Positions 35,841 through 48,320 of a DNA stretch of 64,000 bases are shown here, piece by piece. A program made the position numbers and the translations under genes. Origin of the DNA: Glossina fuscipes (taxonomy: Eukaryota > Arthropoda > Insecta > Diptera > Glossinidae); the NCBI RefSeq assembly GCF_014805625.2, contig NW_023998422.1:9617790-9681789 (forward strand), read 5' to 3'. How positions within the stretch are numbered: the first letter of the stretch is position 1; every line of letters begins with the position of its first letter. Under the pieces are notes generated by a model. That model was not told the DNA's origin. It saw only the letters and a list, made by a program, of their open reading frames with translations, and did not search any database.

Positions 35841-38201
35841 GCGCAGATCGTGAAAGTATTTTCCTCCTCTCGAAATATGTCGAAATTTAGTATCAACATA
35901 TCGACCGTTAGTTTACAAGTCACAGTTGTTTTGGCGACCTCACTTTTGTTCTTGCAAAGCAATGGAAAAGTCTGCATTTCATGTGTATATGCAAAGAGAA
36001 TATTAAAGCTAAAACTGTCTGCTTCAGGTTTTTCAACAACATCAAGAAGTAACTTTGATTACCAAGGGCAGTCCTTCAAGATAGTCCGTACTTTTCGGCT
36101 AATAATAGTCACTTAATGCTAGGACATAAGTCATAAAGATTTTTAAGGACAATTTATTTTAAAGACAAAAAGAACAAATATTGGACAGATAGAAAGAAAA
36201 TCCTTTAAATAGAAAATCCTTGATTTGTACAACATTTGTTGAACTGATACTTAAGTTTAAGATGAGAAATTATTTAGGAATTTTTTTCTTCCTAAGCTAA
36301 GTCAGTCTCAACAGCAGAACTGATTAAAAAAACAATTTTCCCATGTCCGTCTGTATGTCCGTTCAGTATTGTAAGGGGAAGGAGGACAAATACTGGGGTA
36401 GAAAGTTGAAATTGTACGGTTATGCTGTTGACACAAACTGTATTCATATGAGCTTTTGTGCCCCCGAAAGTGTTGGCAAAAAACTTTTTCGGAATTAAGT
36501 GATTCCAAAAAATCTTTGCATTCTTTAAATTCAAAAAATGTAAAGTCGATTTGGTCATGTCTGCTCCTTTTTGCCGACACCTTTTACATATATTCTTGAC
36601 ACGAAGAGAGCAACAACATGAGCCAATTGGTTGTTTGAGCTTAATTTTTGCAAACATAAAATTTTCGACAACAAATGGACATCGTACGCGCCGCCATAAT
36701 TTAACCGATTCAATCGATCTAGGCATTTATTCTAAGCCGTAATATAATCGATTTATAAGATTTCTTACGTTGCAAACGCAATCCCATACCTAATGCCCTG
36801 ATGGGTATAATAAGAAAAAAAAAAAAAAAAACTAACTCTCTAAAGTATTTATATCCTTTTTAGCTAGAATTCACTTAAAAACAAAAAAAAAAATGAAAAA
36901 ACAAATTCAAAAACAATAACAATCAAAATAAAGTAAAGAAAATACGAAAGAAAGAGAAAGAAAGATGCCGATATATAAGTGCTGCTGTGTAAGTACATGA
37001 CGATATTTCCATACGAAAAGGAATTGTATTTAAAAGGCAAAAATATTAAAAAAAAAAAAAAAAAAAAGAAAAGAAAAAATAAAAGATTTTTAGACACGCA
37101 TTTAATGGATTCTAATCGGCTTTAAAATCTCACCCAATGTAGTCAGAAAAACCACAGTTAATGTATTAGTGTGTTAATCTCTCTGTTCGGTTTCATGTGT
37201 TTGGTTTCATGCGGTTACGTATGCTTTTAAGCCTGCGTGTGCATGTGCATGCGCATGTATGCGTATGCGTGTGCGAGTTTCATTTTGCTCTCAACAGCTC
37301 ATGAATGCAAGTATAACAGCATCACAAATACTACGGTAGCCTACAGTAAAAAGGTCGTTTTATGTTATTTTTGTATTTAGAAATTTTTTTTTTTTTTTAA
37401 ATAATATCAACTTTTTATGTTTAAGCAATTCATTTATATACCTTTTCACATACATTTACATTTATAATTTGAATGGATTTTTGAAAAGTTTTGATGAATT
37501 ATTATACCGTACACGACGAACGCCTCTGGCATTTTATGCGGTCTTATTGCTTTACTTGGAGTTCCTGCGGAATGAATGAACGAACGAACGAACGAACGAA
37601 GGCGTTGCCCAGTTTCACCTTTAATGCAACCAATATGACTCTCTTTTTGAATTCATTGGAATGGCTTTATTATGCCATTAACGTGTTGTATACACTTTAT
37701 CAACTACACCTTTCTTTACTACTTTGCAGTTATTATTATCATACATAGAACCCGTAAAACATATTAATTTCATTATTCCATTTGTAACGCTCTAAAAATC
37801 TATCTTACAGTAATATTGCTAGCAATGTTTGGAGTAATCAAAATCACCCAAAAAGGCAATTGTAGAGTAATTGCCTTTATCTAATTGACTCAATAGATTA
37901 TCCTTTCAATGCTTTGTAACGAATGCACGAATGTTTTATTAACATTCTCTTCTTCTGCTTCTTTTGTATTGAACAACATTGCAAGCGGAGTGTTTTCAGA
38001 TGCCAAGGCCATCTACTTAGCGGCTAACCAAAAAACAGTTACACTGCTTGAGAAAATTAAGACTTGATTAAGATATTCTTGCCATTGAAGTTCAGCACTT
38101 CCTCGAGATGAGCTTCCTAAGCCCTTGTATAGTATTACGATACACATACCTACCTGCGGTTGTTCATTTTTTATATACTAAGCGAATAAATGAAAAATCA
38201 G
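35841..38201. other. Gene-free stretch with simple repeats
   Basis: It holds long A runs (36815-36832, 37049-37067), a GCATGT/GCGTGT-rich patch (37225-37275), a poly(T) run (37385-37400), the GAAC array listed separately, and GTCCGTC-type repeat pieces near 36345-36365. The 144-codon minus ORF at 36292-36726 has no recognisable domain. Confidence 0.5.
37571..37600. repeat. (GAAC)n tetranucleotide microsatellite
   Basis: Five GAAC units in tandem after two GAAT units. Confidence 0.85.
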
Positions 38202-38770
38202 TCATTTGTCAGTGAAAGTTGTTTTATTGTTTTTCAAAATATTCGCTTTTAATCCGTGTACACCGTTGAAATATGTGACATAGGATTTATTCCACTCCCA
38301 GCCATGGTATTTTGAACGCATTGACGACCTTTTGTACCAAGAAAATTTTTGTCCAAGTAATCTACTCGTGACGTTCGAGAACAGAAAAAAATCATTGGAT
38401 GCCATCTAAGATAAGTGTACGGCGAATGAACCGTTACTTCGATTTGCCTAAATAATCGGTTGTTAGAAGGGCGGTGTGTGAAATCTCGTAATTGTCATGA
38501 TAAGGAATGATCCGGCAGCGTTTGCTTGCTTTCTTGAATTCTTTTAAGGATTTTCGGCAAACACGTGGGTCTGTATCATTCAGAATTGATCGTTCTACGT
38601 TCCGACGACTTTAGAAGTCGTTGTTGTTGAATGACCAGTGTTCTCGAGAAAGCAAGCGAGCCACCAGCGCAACTAACTTGTACTGTATTTGATTTTTCTT
38701 GTAACAGCCACAGAGTCGAATGTTGTTTGCTTTTCCGCTCGCCTCGCAGACACCTGCCCAGCAATTTAAT
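38202..38770 (-). pseudogene. Mariner transposase remnant, C-terminal half
   Basis: Minus-strand pieces line up in order with mariner transposase. QHSTLWLLQEKSNTVQ (about 38715) matches the QxSxVWVFQDEPNPTK block. ERRTINSE (about 38590) matches ERRTVNSE before WY. RIIPYHDNYEISHT (about 38480) matches the second catalytic Asp block, RIIxHHDNASSHT, with Asp kept. SNDFFLFSNVTSRLLGQKFS (about 38395) matches the PxDFFLFPxLKxxLxGQ(K/R)FS block that carries the third Asp. Stops and frame changes separate the pieces. It is a different sequence from the copy at 35400. Confidence 0.82.
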
Positions 38771-39632
38771 ACGTCCGCCCGTCTAGGTATACTCTTAGGA
38801 ATCGCTTTAGAAGCGACGATTTACAACAAACAGCTGAGATTTACTTGACATATGTTTTGTGGAGATTTCCACAGATCAGCTGAATTTGCGGAACAGTCAA
38901 ATTTGTGGACTAGATCCTCTCCTCCCAACCTCCCTAATGCCATAACTTGCCGACATTATATACACTTGGTATTAGGATATACGACTTACCTTAAGAAAAA
39001 AAGACTTAGTTAAATTCTTTAGGATACAATTCCATGCATCAGTTTAAGCTATACGAGTAAGGATATACCCACCAACTTTCCCGCTAAGCTAAGCGAACTC
39101 TCTTAGTGAAACCAAAATGGCCTACCTATTATCTGGATGCTTCATATTCCTTTTTGCCTAAAGTCCGCTTAAGTGTGTCTGTCCATCTGTCCCCCCATCT
39201 CTGCTCGGATTATCAAACCCAGCAGAGTGGTACTTTACGGGTATTGTTTACAAACGCACCATGAATAAAAACTAAATATCTCCAAACAACACGAATCCTA
39301 TATCAAGCTTATCATATATCCTTATCGGAGACAAAAAATCGTTAAACGGCTTAGTTAAAATACTGTTAATTAATTGTAAAAACTCTTTCCCTTCGTAGGG
39401 TAGTCTAAAAAGTATTAAGCCCAATGTCAAGAATGTTAGTACATATGTGTTGAATGAAAGAAATGAATGTATATCGCTTAAAAGCTTATAACTTTTTCGT
39501 GACCTAAATAGCCCTTAAAGTGTATCCAAGATCCGTTTCAAATCGACTATATATCTTACTTACTGTTGTTGCTTTTGTCGTTACACATTTAATGATGATT
39601 GAATTTCATTAGGCGCGTTTGTTTCTTACACC

Positions 39633-39690
<58 letters not shown>

Positions 39691-41029
39691 ATATTTTTTC
39701 TTGTCGCCATAAACATAAATTCGTCCAGATATCTACCTTAAATCTGGCAGTTGATGTTAATATTAGTGTCGTTGTATTGGTATTGGTGTTGCCGTGTTCG
39801 TGTTAATCATGATGGTGGTGGCGTTCGTTCGTAAATCTTATTATAATAACGTCATTGTATTTCGACTGACATTTCCAAAGATATTTTCTTATTACTTAGG
39901 TAAAGGACAATAACGAAATTCAAATAGTTTTTGAAGAAAATAGATAGCGAAGAAAAAAGTGTCAAATTATTTGTAATCAGACACAATAGACAACCAAAAC
40001 CATAATCTGGATATGGATTTGAATTATCATGAAGGAAGTATTAGATTACTCTTGATATGATAGAGAGGGAGAGAGAGAGAGAGACAGAAAGACTTTTTAC
40101 TATAACGAACAAAAGCGATTTAATTACACTTTAACTTTTTAATTATCATTAATTGTAAGGAAAAAATAAATCAATTTTTTGTTGTTTTTAAGATTTTTTA
40201 CCTTTAAGTGCCAGCTAAGGTTTGTCAAAGATATCTTCATACTATGAGAATATTTTCGCCTATGCAAGGAATTCTCTCGCTTGCGAGACCTACGTCAAGC
40301 ATCTACTCTTTCCATAAATGTAATAAAAGTTTTTTTATGTTTTTATTTCTTTTTTGTCTTTTAATAGATTAAGAAAAAAGTTCGTGGCATTTTTGCCAAA
40401 AATACAAACACATTTTCCTTACATTTCGAATAAATTCTTTTACATCAGATAGGCGTAATTTTGATCGGTAAACTAATATGTTATAACTAGAACTTTGGGG
40501 TTTTTTGTGGGGAAAAGATGTAGCAGGCCTCCCATGGACTCAGTTCTACGACGTTAGAAAACTTTTCCAGAGAGCTTAACAAATTACAGTCGAACGAGAC
40601 TAGGTCCGGGTTATATAATGGAAGCATACACCCATCTAAACCTCTCAGCTAAACACACGCAATTTTCGCCAAATCAATAAAGATCCGGTTCGTCGGGCAT
40701 TGTCATGATGACAGTTACACTTTCCAGAACGCTGAGAGGAAAACGTATCGTGTGAATTGGTTACGGTAGCCTACAGAGCTTTATTCCTTATGGATACCAC
40801 CAAATATGAAGCATTTCTCTACGTGGCTTGAACTCCAGCGTTCCCACCATTTGCGCCGCTCTGTCTATCTTGGATTATGATCCTTTCCACAAATTTCATT
40901 GCCGTACGCCGCACCCATTTCATTGTCCTTTAACAAGCTTTTCAAAAATAACTCGATTTATCGCTTTGCTCAATCGATCCTAGTACGTCTGTCCGTCCGG
41001 CGACTTGTTTTCTTCTATTCAGACTATAG
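38771..41029. other. Gene-free stretch
   Basis: It contains a ctgtccatctgtcc repeat fragment near 39178 and GA units at 40060-40085. The rest is AT-rich sequence without recognisable exons. Confidence 0.55.
39633..39690. repeat. (CT)n microsatellite
   Basis: About 25 CT units with two TTT interruptions. Confidence 0.93.
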
Positions 41030-41240
41030 GCCGGAATTTTTTTAATATATTTTGATGAAATTTGGTACACTAACGTGTTTTGGCCCAAGACCGAGTGCTA
41101 GTGAAAATGGTTCGAATCGGACTACCTTTTTGATCACTCCTCATAGAAAGCCTTTTATTTTGAAAACCCGTTATATGAACGTCTATATTAACCGAAATGG
41201 TGTAGGGTATCTAATATTGGATTGTGTCGCACTTTAAGGT
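41030..41240 (+). repeat. Dispersed repeat family 2, copy 2
   Basis: Core tgatgaaatttggtacacta then acgtgttttggcccaa (about 41052-41088), followed by a block with atggttcgaatcgga and cgttatatgaacg. It aligns with 27785-27960 and 42785-43020. It is preceded by gtctgtccgtcc at about 40987. Confidence 0.7.
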
Positions 41241-42784
41241 TTTCACTTAGTTTTCTTTATTTAACATTAAAGCTAAGGGCGATAAGTTTAAGAGACTTCT
41301 TTATTGTGTTTATCATTATGTTTTGTCTCCTAGTAAGTCGCCATTGGTTCTATATAACATTTTATCAACCATTTTGTTATTTCGCCTCTTAATGCGTTCA
41401 AAATATCTTAATAGAAAATTTTACGAGATCTTAATATTAACCTGAGTGTCTTGTTATGAAAAACATGAAACCTGGGTGATGCTTAAAATTCGATTGCTTC
41501 GCTACCTCAGTTCAGTGCAATGAAAATTAATTACAAAAGATGACTTAATTTTATTTAAACAAGTGCTTTTTCCCTGAAGTGAACAACACCCAATCCAAGT
41601 GAAATGAATTGAAAGCTTCAACTGCCTTCAAGTGGGCTAAGCACGTTTCAATTACTTTCTCTCTCTCTCTCTCTCTCTGCCTCCCTCTTTCCGTCTTTAT
41701 CTCAATCTTTTTCCATTCTGTCACTCATTCATTATTATGTACAATAATGGGATGACAATAAAAAGGCGTCAAGTGCATTTTACAGTCTTTGCTGTTTTAA
41801 GTAAATAAAAAAAAATAAATTTCGTACGAAAGCTTTCCTCTATCCCTGTACACATTAAATGCTTAAATTGAATCTGCATCAATAAGTACCAGCCTCAGTC
41901 GAGCGGAGTAAATTTTGTTAATAAATACCATACAATTGTGTACTCAGTACACAGTGTGCTTAGTAGGCAGAGAGAAAGAAACCCTTTTTCTCGCAACTGA
42001 ATTGAATCGATTGTTATGATCCTTGTTCGTTGACATTTATTTAGTACTCCAAGCATTGATAGCAATGATGAGCTAAGATAAATAGTAACGCTTCGCGGTA
42101 TCATTAGAGCATTCAATGGTTAAAGGGTAAAATAAAGAGAGCAGTTGTGTTTCATTCAATAGGTATTTGCATAAGGCAAACGACAAGGGTGCGGAATTGC
42201 TATATGCTATATAAATGCTTGAGAGATTCTTCGAAAAAGAAAAAAAAGCCTTCTGTCTTAAATAAATACATTTTATTCATATGTTTTATTGCCTAGAGCA
42301 TAAGATTAATAAAAAAAACCAAAAAAAAAAAATAATAATAATAAATAAAAGACAGAAGGTGTCCTATCAACATTGGAAAAACTATATACTTTTAGAAAAC
42401 ATAACACAACAGTTCTCTCAGACTTTAAATCTCATTCTATACTTGAGCAAAATTTTAGAAAAAGTTCTAATAACTGCTTTAACTTCAACCAGCAGATCGT
42501 GCAGGATGAGATTCAGCTTCGCTTCTCTACTAGTACAAGTTACTTCCGTTTTTAAAAAGAAGTAAACGTTTTTCTAAATATTGCAGTGTTTACAGTGAAG
42601 GGGCCTTGAACGAATTCCCGTTGAACAGGGAGATGGAAATTTTCTTTGGGAAAACCTTATGGAAAGCGTTGAGTTCGCAGCAAATATTTCTTTCTCGTAA
42701 ATCAGCAACATTTCAAGTACTCGCAAAAGGCTCACGAATACTTTTATTTTCCCGACGTTCTTATATCCTACACCCCATTTGGTA
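41241..42784. other. Gene-free stretch
   Basis: A CT patch (41658-41680), an AAT array (42330-42346) and A-rich runs are present. The short overlapping ORFs at 42281-42565 look random. Confidence 0.55.
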
Positions 42785-43020
42785 GAAGGCAATGGACCGA
42801 TCGACCGTTTCAGAAATCTATTTGCAATCTATCTATCTATGCTTGTCTGTCCATCTGTCCGTAGATGCGTCTTGTATTCTTGTGTTTAATCTGCAGCATA
42901 TTTTGGCGAAATGTGGTATACTGACGTGTTAGGCCCAAGGCTGAACACTATTAAAAATGGTTCCGATCGGAGCACTTATTATGGGCAATCATAGGGTATT
43001 TAATGGTTGATCGTGGCCTT
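42785..43020 (+). repeat. Dispersed repeat family 2, copy 3
   Basis: It begins with TCTATCTATC and ctgtccatctgtccg, then the family core gcgaaatgtggtatactgac then gtgttaggcccaa (about 42907-42940), and atggttccgatcgga. It ends near 43020. Confidence 0.7.
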
Positions 43021-43177
43021 TCACAGTGGCTTGTTGTTTTTTTAGAAAAATTAATAAGGATTTTTCTTTGGTTAATTTCGTCTTCATTCTATCAATATGC
43101 GTCTCAACTCTCTTCTCATCTTTATTCCTTATGCTAGAGCACAGTCTCGATTTGAATGCCGCTTTAATGTGTTCGCC

Positions 43178-43655
43178 TTCTGGCGATGGCTGACTGAAAG
43201 TCTACCAATAGAAATCCGAATTTCCAATCTATAATCGGATCGTACTAGATACAAGTCTCATCGACAGTTAGCAGATCGTCCAATAAATCATTCGATTCGG
43301 AGCTATAATCGTCGGTATTATAGGTTTTTTTCTTCTTCTTCTGCTCATTAGGCAGCAACTTGAGCACCCACCATAAGGTGTCCATTCGCTGACTTAATAC
43401 CAGCATTTTCTTGCAAAAACACAAGCAAAAGTGAAGAAAACCATTGTTTAGTTCAAAGTTTTTTCACTGGTGGCGCTTCAAATGCGTCCGCGTAAGACAT
43501 CCAAACTAAAATCGCACTCAGATGAAAATTAAATTTTAAGAAGCAACTCTCGCTTATTTCTAAATTAATGCTTTCCAGCATCGGTTCGATTCTCCATGAG
43601 AATGAAATGAGAACGAAGGACTTTTAGCTGAAAGATGAAATGCAATCAGCCGATT
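43178..43655 (-). pseudogene. Duplicated degenerate segment, copy A
   Basis: It aligns along its length with 53200-53862 (same orientation). Good blocks: 43431-43475 with 53405-53450 (sharing caccattgttta-like and ttttttcact), 43519-43556 with 53517-53560 (tcagatgaaa ... cgcttattt), and 43562-43580 with 53776-53800. On minus, after a putative start near 43450, one frame includes SSESNDLLDDLLTVDETCI, acidic and protein-like. Stops and frameshifts interrupt it, so it reads as a decayed gene or element copy of unknown family. It lacks the SINE present in copy B. Confidence 0.5.
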
Positions 43656-44225
43656 AACTAACCGTCGGATAAAGGTGAATGCCTTTGTGCAGACGCTCTT
43701 TGGCTTTGGCTTTGGGTCTCTTTGTATACAAACACTACGTTTAAAGAAGAATAATAATAATAATAATGAAATGATGTTTACTGTGCAGCTTTAATGGAGT
43801 TTATTATTCATTATTTTTTGTCGCCTAAAATATACGGATTATCGATAACAGATTATACGGATCATCGTTATAAATACCATAGCACACCATCAATATGACA
43901 AAACAATATTAAAATACCAACATCATTAAATATACAAAGATGTCATAGAACTGGGTTCGTGCAGGCATATTGTGCATGAATATGACATGCATGTGTGCAT
44001 GTGTGCATATGAATGCATGCGTGCATGTAATTGTATACGCATATCGATGACGTTGCAGAGATAGTGTCAATACTAACGGCTTTCGTGTCATTTGCGAAAT
44101 TGCAAATGTTTTTAATTCTCTTCTTTTCTTTTTATCTTTCTATCTCTTAATCATCTTACGGAAGAACGCACGAATCAACTAATAGTTACTAAGTATTTCT
44201 TCCAGCTTTTTGTTCCTTTTTGTTT

Positions 44226-44261
<36 letters not shown>

Positions 44262-47200
44262 TTTATTTTTTGTTTAATTAGAGAAGAAAAAAAAAAAATT
44301 TATATTCAGTTTAGTTGATCGATTGTTTTGCTGTTGGTTTCTCTTTAAAATTGTTTCGACAATTTTGTGCGAATGCATTTCCATTGTCTTGTATAACGAT
44401 TTACTTACGGATTACTATGGATTGTGGGCAATTTGTTTTCCTAGTGTTTGCCATTCAAGGGATAATATAGCCAAGAGAAGCCAATACGATTGACTGAGCA
44501 AATCGCTTAAGCTGCCAGTAGTCAACAGTAGTAACCTTCGGTTTGAAATCGACTAATAATGTGCTTTACGTGGAACAACGTGACATCTAAAAAGATGCAT
44601 TGCAAGCAATGTAAACATCATTAGCGAGCTGTCTGTTTGCGTTTTTATTTCTCATTTGCTCTTTATGGTCAATTTTTAAATGCTAAGATAAACTGTTAAT
44701 TAGTATCAAGTTGACCATAACAGACCGATAATCTAAAGCAACTTAACGCCTTACAAAGAAAAAAAAAAAAACAAGTTTTGTTTTCCGCAAATTTTATTAA
44801 TCGTTAGACCAGTCGCTTAAGCAACTGAACGGAATTAAATGCTTTAAAATAGCTATGAAAATCATACTTGCCACGGGTCGACTTTCGAATGCGCTACACC
44901 TTCAATAAATCTCAAGTACTTGCCCAGAATTTCGATAATGAAGGACACACCGAGATAACACAAAGAGTGATAAATAAGTGAGTTAGTGGCGAATGAGAAG
45001 TGAATTGCAAAATACACACATATATATATCCTATTGTTTTCTACCAATTCTGGAGAATCTTTTCTTAAAACCTTTCTTCAGGGTTCTAGACAAACAGGCA
45101 AACAAACAAGCTTAGAATCGATGGTGAGTCTATCTCAAATCTTTTCGGTTCTTGCATACATTCGCACAAACTTAATACACCTTTGCAACAAAAATAGTTT
45201 TCTATCAAGGGAGAAAACGGATCACGAGTGACTCCTTTCAACCCATAAACAAAAAGCACTTATCCACCCTTTTTAACCAACACATAATAAACATTTTGTT
45301 TCAAAACAAATTCTGAACAAATTTTCGCGTTGACATTAAGATTGTATTGTGATTTCTAGCATACCAGCGGTTGCGAGCGTGCCATGCCTATTTTCATACA
45401 CAATCCGCTTTCATTGAATAAGAAGAGATTTCTAGAATCAGAATTGCAGCCATGTCATTTTTGGACATGAACAGCCGACCTGCAAGGCTTCGGAGATCTG
45501 ACGGAATGACAAACCTCTCTTCTGCCCCAAGCGTTAAAATTATATATATATGCATATATATATATATATATATGAAGCCATATGTATTTTGTGACCATCA
45601 CGTAAATTTATCTCTTTTGAGCTAATGTGTGAATTAGATCTTTCCAGTCCTCACTTCATAGGGAATCAACCTCCCTCTCCTCTCCGTAACCAGAGAAGGT
45701 TTATTTAATATAATATTTTGACTCGGGTTACCACGAACGAATTGCACTAATTTCCGTGTTCCGTGTTTAATAGGACTTTTTTGTTCAGGTCAACATTTCG
45801 CTTTGTTCGCATATTACTTGCCAGCTCTAGTTATTAGATTAAACACAATTCGTGATCCATTTGCAAAATTGCTAAAGTATTTACTTAAAGTCACATAAAC
45901 GTATTCCTTTAAGAAGCGAAGGACCCTTTTTTCAGTCTCTCTCACAAGCGGGTTGACATTAAAACTGACATTTTTTATATATGCGATCTCCAATCCAAGG
46001 GATGTGTATGTAGGCATGGTGGCGGACAACAAGAGCTATATTCCGAAAGCAGACAACAGATACATAAAAGTGCGGACAGAACCCAATATGTGTGCGCTAT
46101 GTCGAATTTGCATCTAATAAAGAACACACACAACTCTTACCAACACTCTGCTCTGGTAACTTCCACTGGATGTCGCAAATAAAGTGAAAGAATTAATATA
46201 TCCCATCGTTTGATGGCGAATATATTAATTTTTATTACAATTGGTATTTATATATGTATAGATGACGTGTGAATGTATGCAAGGATTATTTTCTATTTTA
46301 TTGCGTTTGTGTCATATACACTGCATTTTATTTTGGGTAAACTGGGTGTCAATGCATGCCTGGCTTTGTCACCAACAGAACAAAACACAAAACACTAGAT
46401 TTTAATCTACTTTTAAACGTTTTCACAGACCCTTCGTACAATTGTCTCCTTCTTTCTCAATCTGTTTATTTGGTTTGTTCGCTACGCATTTAAAGGCTTA
46501 AAACGTAAATAAAGTAATTTGAGAATATTGATAAATGCATTCAATAATAATAATGTTCGCTTGCTATTGTACGACCAACGGCCCGGCCCGTTGGCATGTG
46601 ATTATTATATGATTGTTTGTCATTTGTGATATGCTTCTGTCATATTATAATCGGTTTTTTCAATTACAAATATTTTCTCAGAGTGAGATTAAAATAGTTT
46701 TCATCTATTAATATCAACTAGACTTTGAATTCTGAAAGACAAATTTGAAAAAGTTTTCCCAAATCAATGTTAACAGAGCTTATCAGTTATCAGAAACGTT
46801 ACTGAAATATCCTACAGTAGAGATAGATTTTTTGGTGGAAAATTCGAATATGACTTTTGTGTTGAAATCTCTCTTCACAGAGATACTCCATCATCGTTTA
46901 TTTAGGCTAAGCTGGCTTTCCTTCTTTAAGATAACCCTAAGGATTTTGTAAAAGGAATTAAAACACTATGGGGATTAGAGTGCCTACTCGCATTCAATTC
47001 GCATCTGCCCAAGAGAACATTTTGCGTTGCCTTAACTATTAAGTACGACTCTGCGGGGCTCATCTCGTCGGCTGTGGTCATCCGAAAACTGTGAGAACTA
47101 TAACTAAAGCGGTCGAAACGAAAGTTCCCCAAAGTATATTCATATTACACGAACAGACAGACAGGCAGGCGGAGAGACAGACATGCTTAAATCGATTCAA

Positions 47201-47369
47201 CATTCGATGACAAGTATATGGGGATCTCTCTCCTTCCCAAACCTCGCATCCCCGTCACTATTAAAATCTTTAGCGCCCATGCTTTTATTTATTCTCATAA
47301 AAAAGTGAATAGAATCAAATTTATCTTTCATCTTTTACTTCATTAAAAAGTATTGCTAAGAAAAATGTG
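43656..47369. other. Gene-free stretch with simple repeats
   Basis: AAT units (43748-43770), a TGCATG/TGTGCA patch (43985-44025), a poly(T) run of over 30 bp (44228-44275), an AT array (45540-45573), and a family-1-like repeat tail near 47145-47230 (acagacagacaggcaggc then cttaaatcgattcaacattc). No exons were recognised. Confidence 0.55.
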
Positions 47370-47720
47370 TTTACCATCTCATGACGTCCATCATAATTAA
47401 TTTAGAATTAACGCACTAAGCTTTTCGCATTCAACTCTCCAAGGATTCTTATTTGAAACCTATTTTGGCAGAATTTTTATGAAAAAATTTATCCACCATG
47501 TTGTGGCGTCCATCATTACTCTCTAAGTCTTTTTTATATGCTTCCCATAATCACAAAAAGATTAATCCACTACGCCGTGACGGTGATTAATTTAGGTCTA
47601 ACATACTTACCTTCTCATCTTCAGCTCTCCGAGTCTCTTTATTTGATCCTCCTATTGCTGGTATTATTAAAAAAAAATTAATCCACCAGGTCGTGGCATC
47701 CGCCATACTTTAGAATTAAG
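47370..47720. repeat. Diverged tandem repeat, about 75-120 bp units
   Basis: A motif close to ttaatccaccatgtcgtggc, followed by gtccatcat and a poly-pyrimidine part (attcaactctccaaggattc and ctcttcagctctccgagtct variants), recurs near 47375, 47490, 47563 and 47680, with a weak fifth trace at about 47783. Unit spacings alternate near 117, 74 and 118 bp, so some units are truncated. Confidence 0.65.
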
Positions 47721-47929
47721 GCATTTTTAGACAGATAATATATCTGCAGTCGAGGAATGAACAAAATACTTTTAAACATTCTGTGGCGTTTGCTTTATGG
47801 TTAATATGCATAAAACCCCCAAAAATAAAAAGTGAAAAACAGAAAAGTTAATCACTTGTAACCTTGTGTCGGGCATAGCCGATTTTTTCCAATTTTTTAC
47901 ATAAATAGTAGTTTTTCGTCAGGTAAATG

Positions 47930-48320
47930 TGAAAACCAATTCCAGCCTCCTCTGTTTTTTTGGAGTTTGTAAGTAATGAGCAAAAGCCCACAAATTTTTA
48001 CTTAGAAAAATGAGTTTGCGTTCAGTTTGCACTCCACTGCCAACTTGTGCTCTGATCAATTTGGCCCGTTTTCAATGCCAACCTACGAGCAAAAGCTTCC
48101 AGTATTTTTATCAAATTGAAAGTTGATTTCTTCATTTTTGCGATTAGCGAAGTGTCAACAATACACACCTCGCAGACGGGCAGACATGGTTGAATCAATT
48201 CAGAATTTCATGTTATTCAAGAATGTGTATACTTTATAGGGTCTCTTAAGCTTTCTTTTGATTGTTGCAAACATTATGAGCAAATCAGTATACCTCGCAT
48301 CCTTTAGCGCTGTACATATT
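47930..48320 (+). repeat. Dispersed repeat family 1, copy
   Basis: It shares with 10490-11340 the block atttggcccgttttcaatgc, the sttgatttcttcatttttgcg-like part, cagacgggcagacatggttg, the segment ending tcaagaatgtgtatacttta, and a tail with agtatacctcgcatccttt. No ORF. Confidence 0.72.

Noticed and set aside
36292..36726. 144-codon minus-strand ORF
   Set aside because: Overlapped by ORFs in other frames, includes gtccgtctg repeat sequence, and shows no recognisable motif. Possibly chance.
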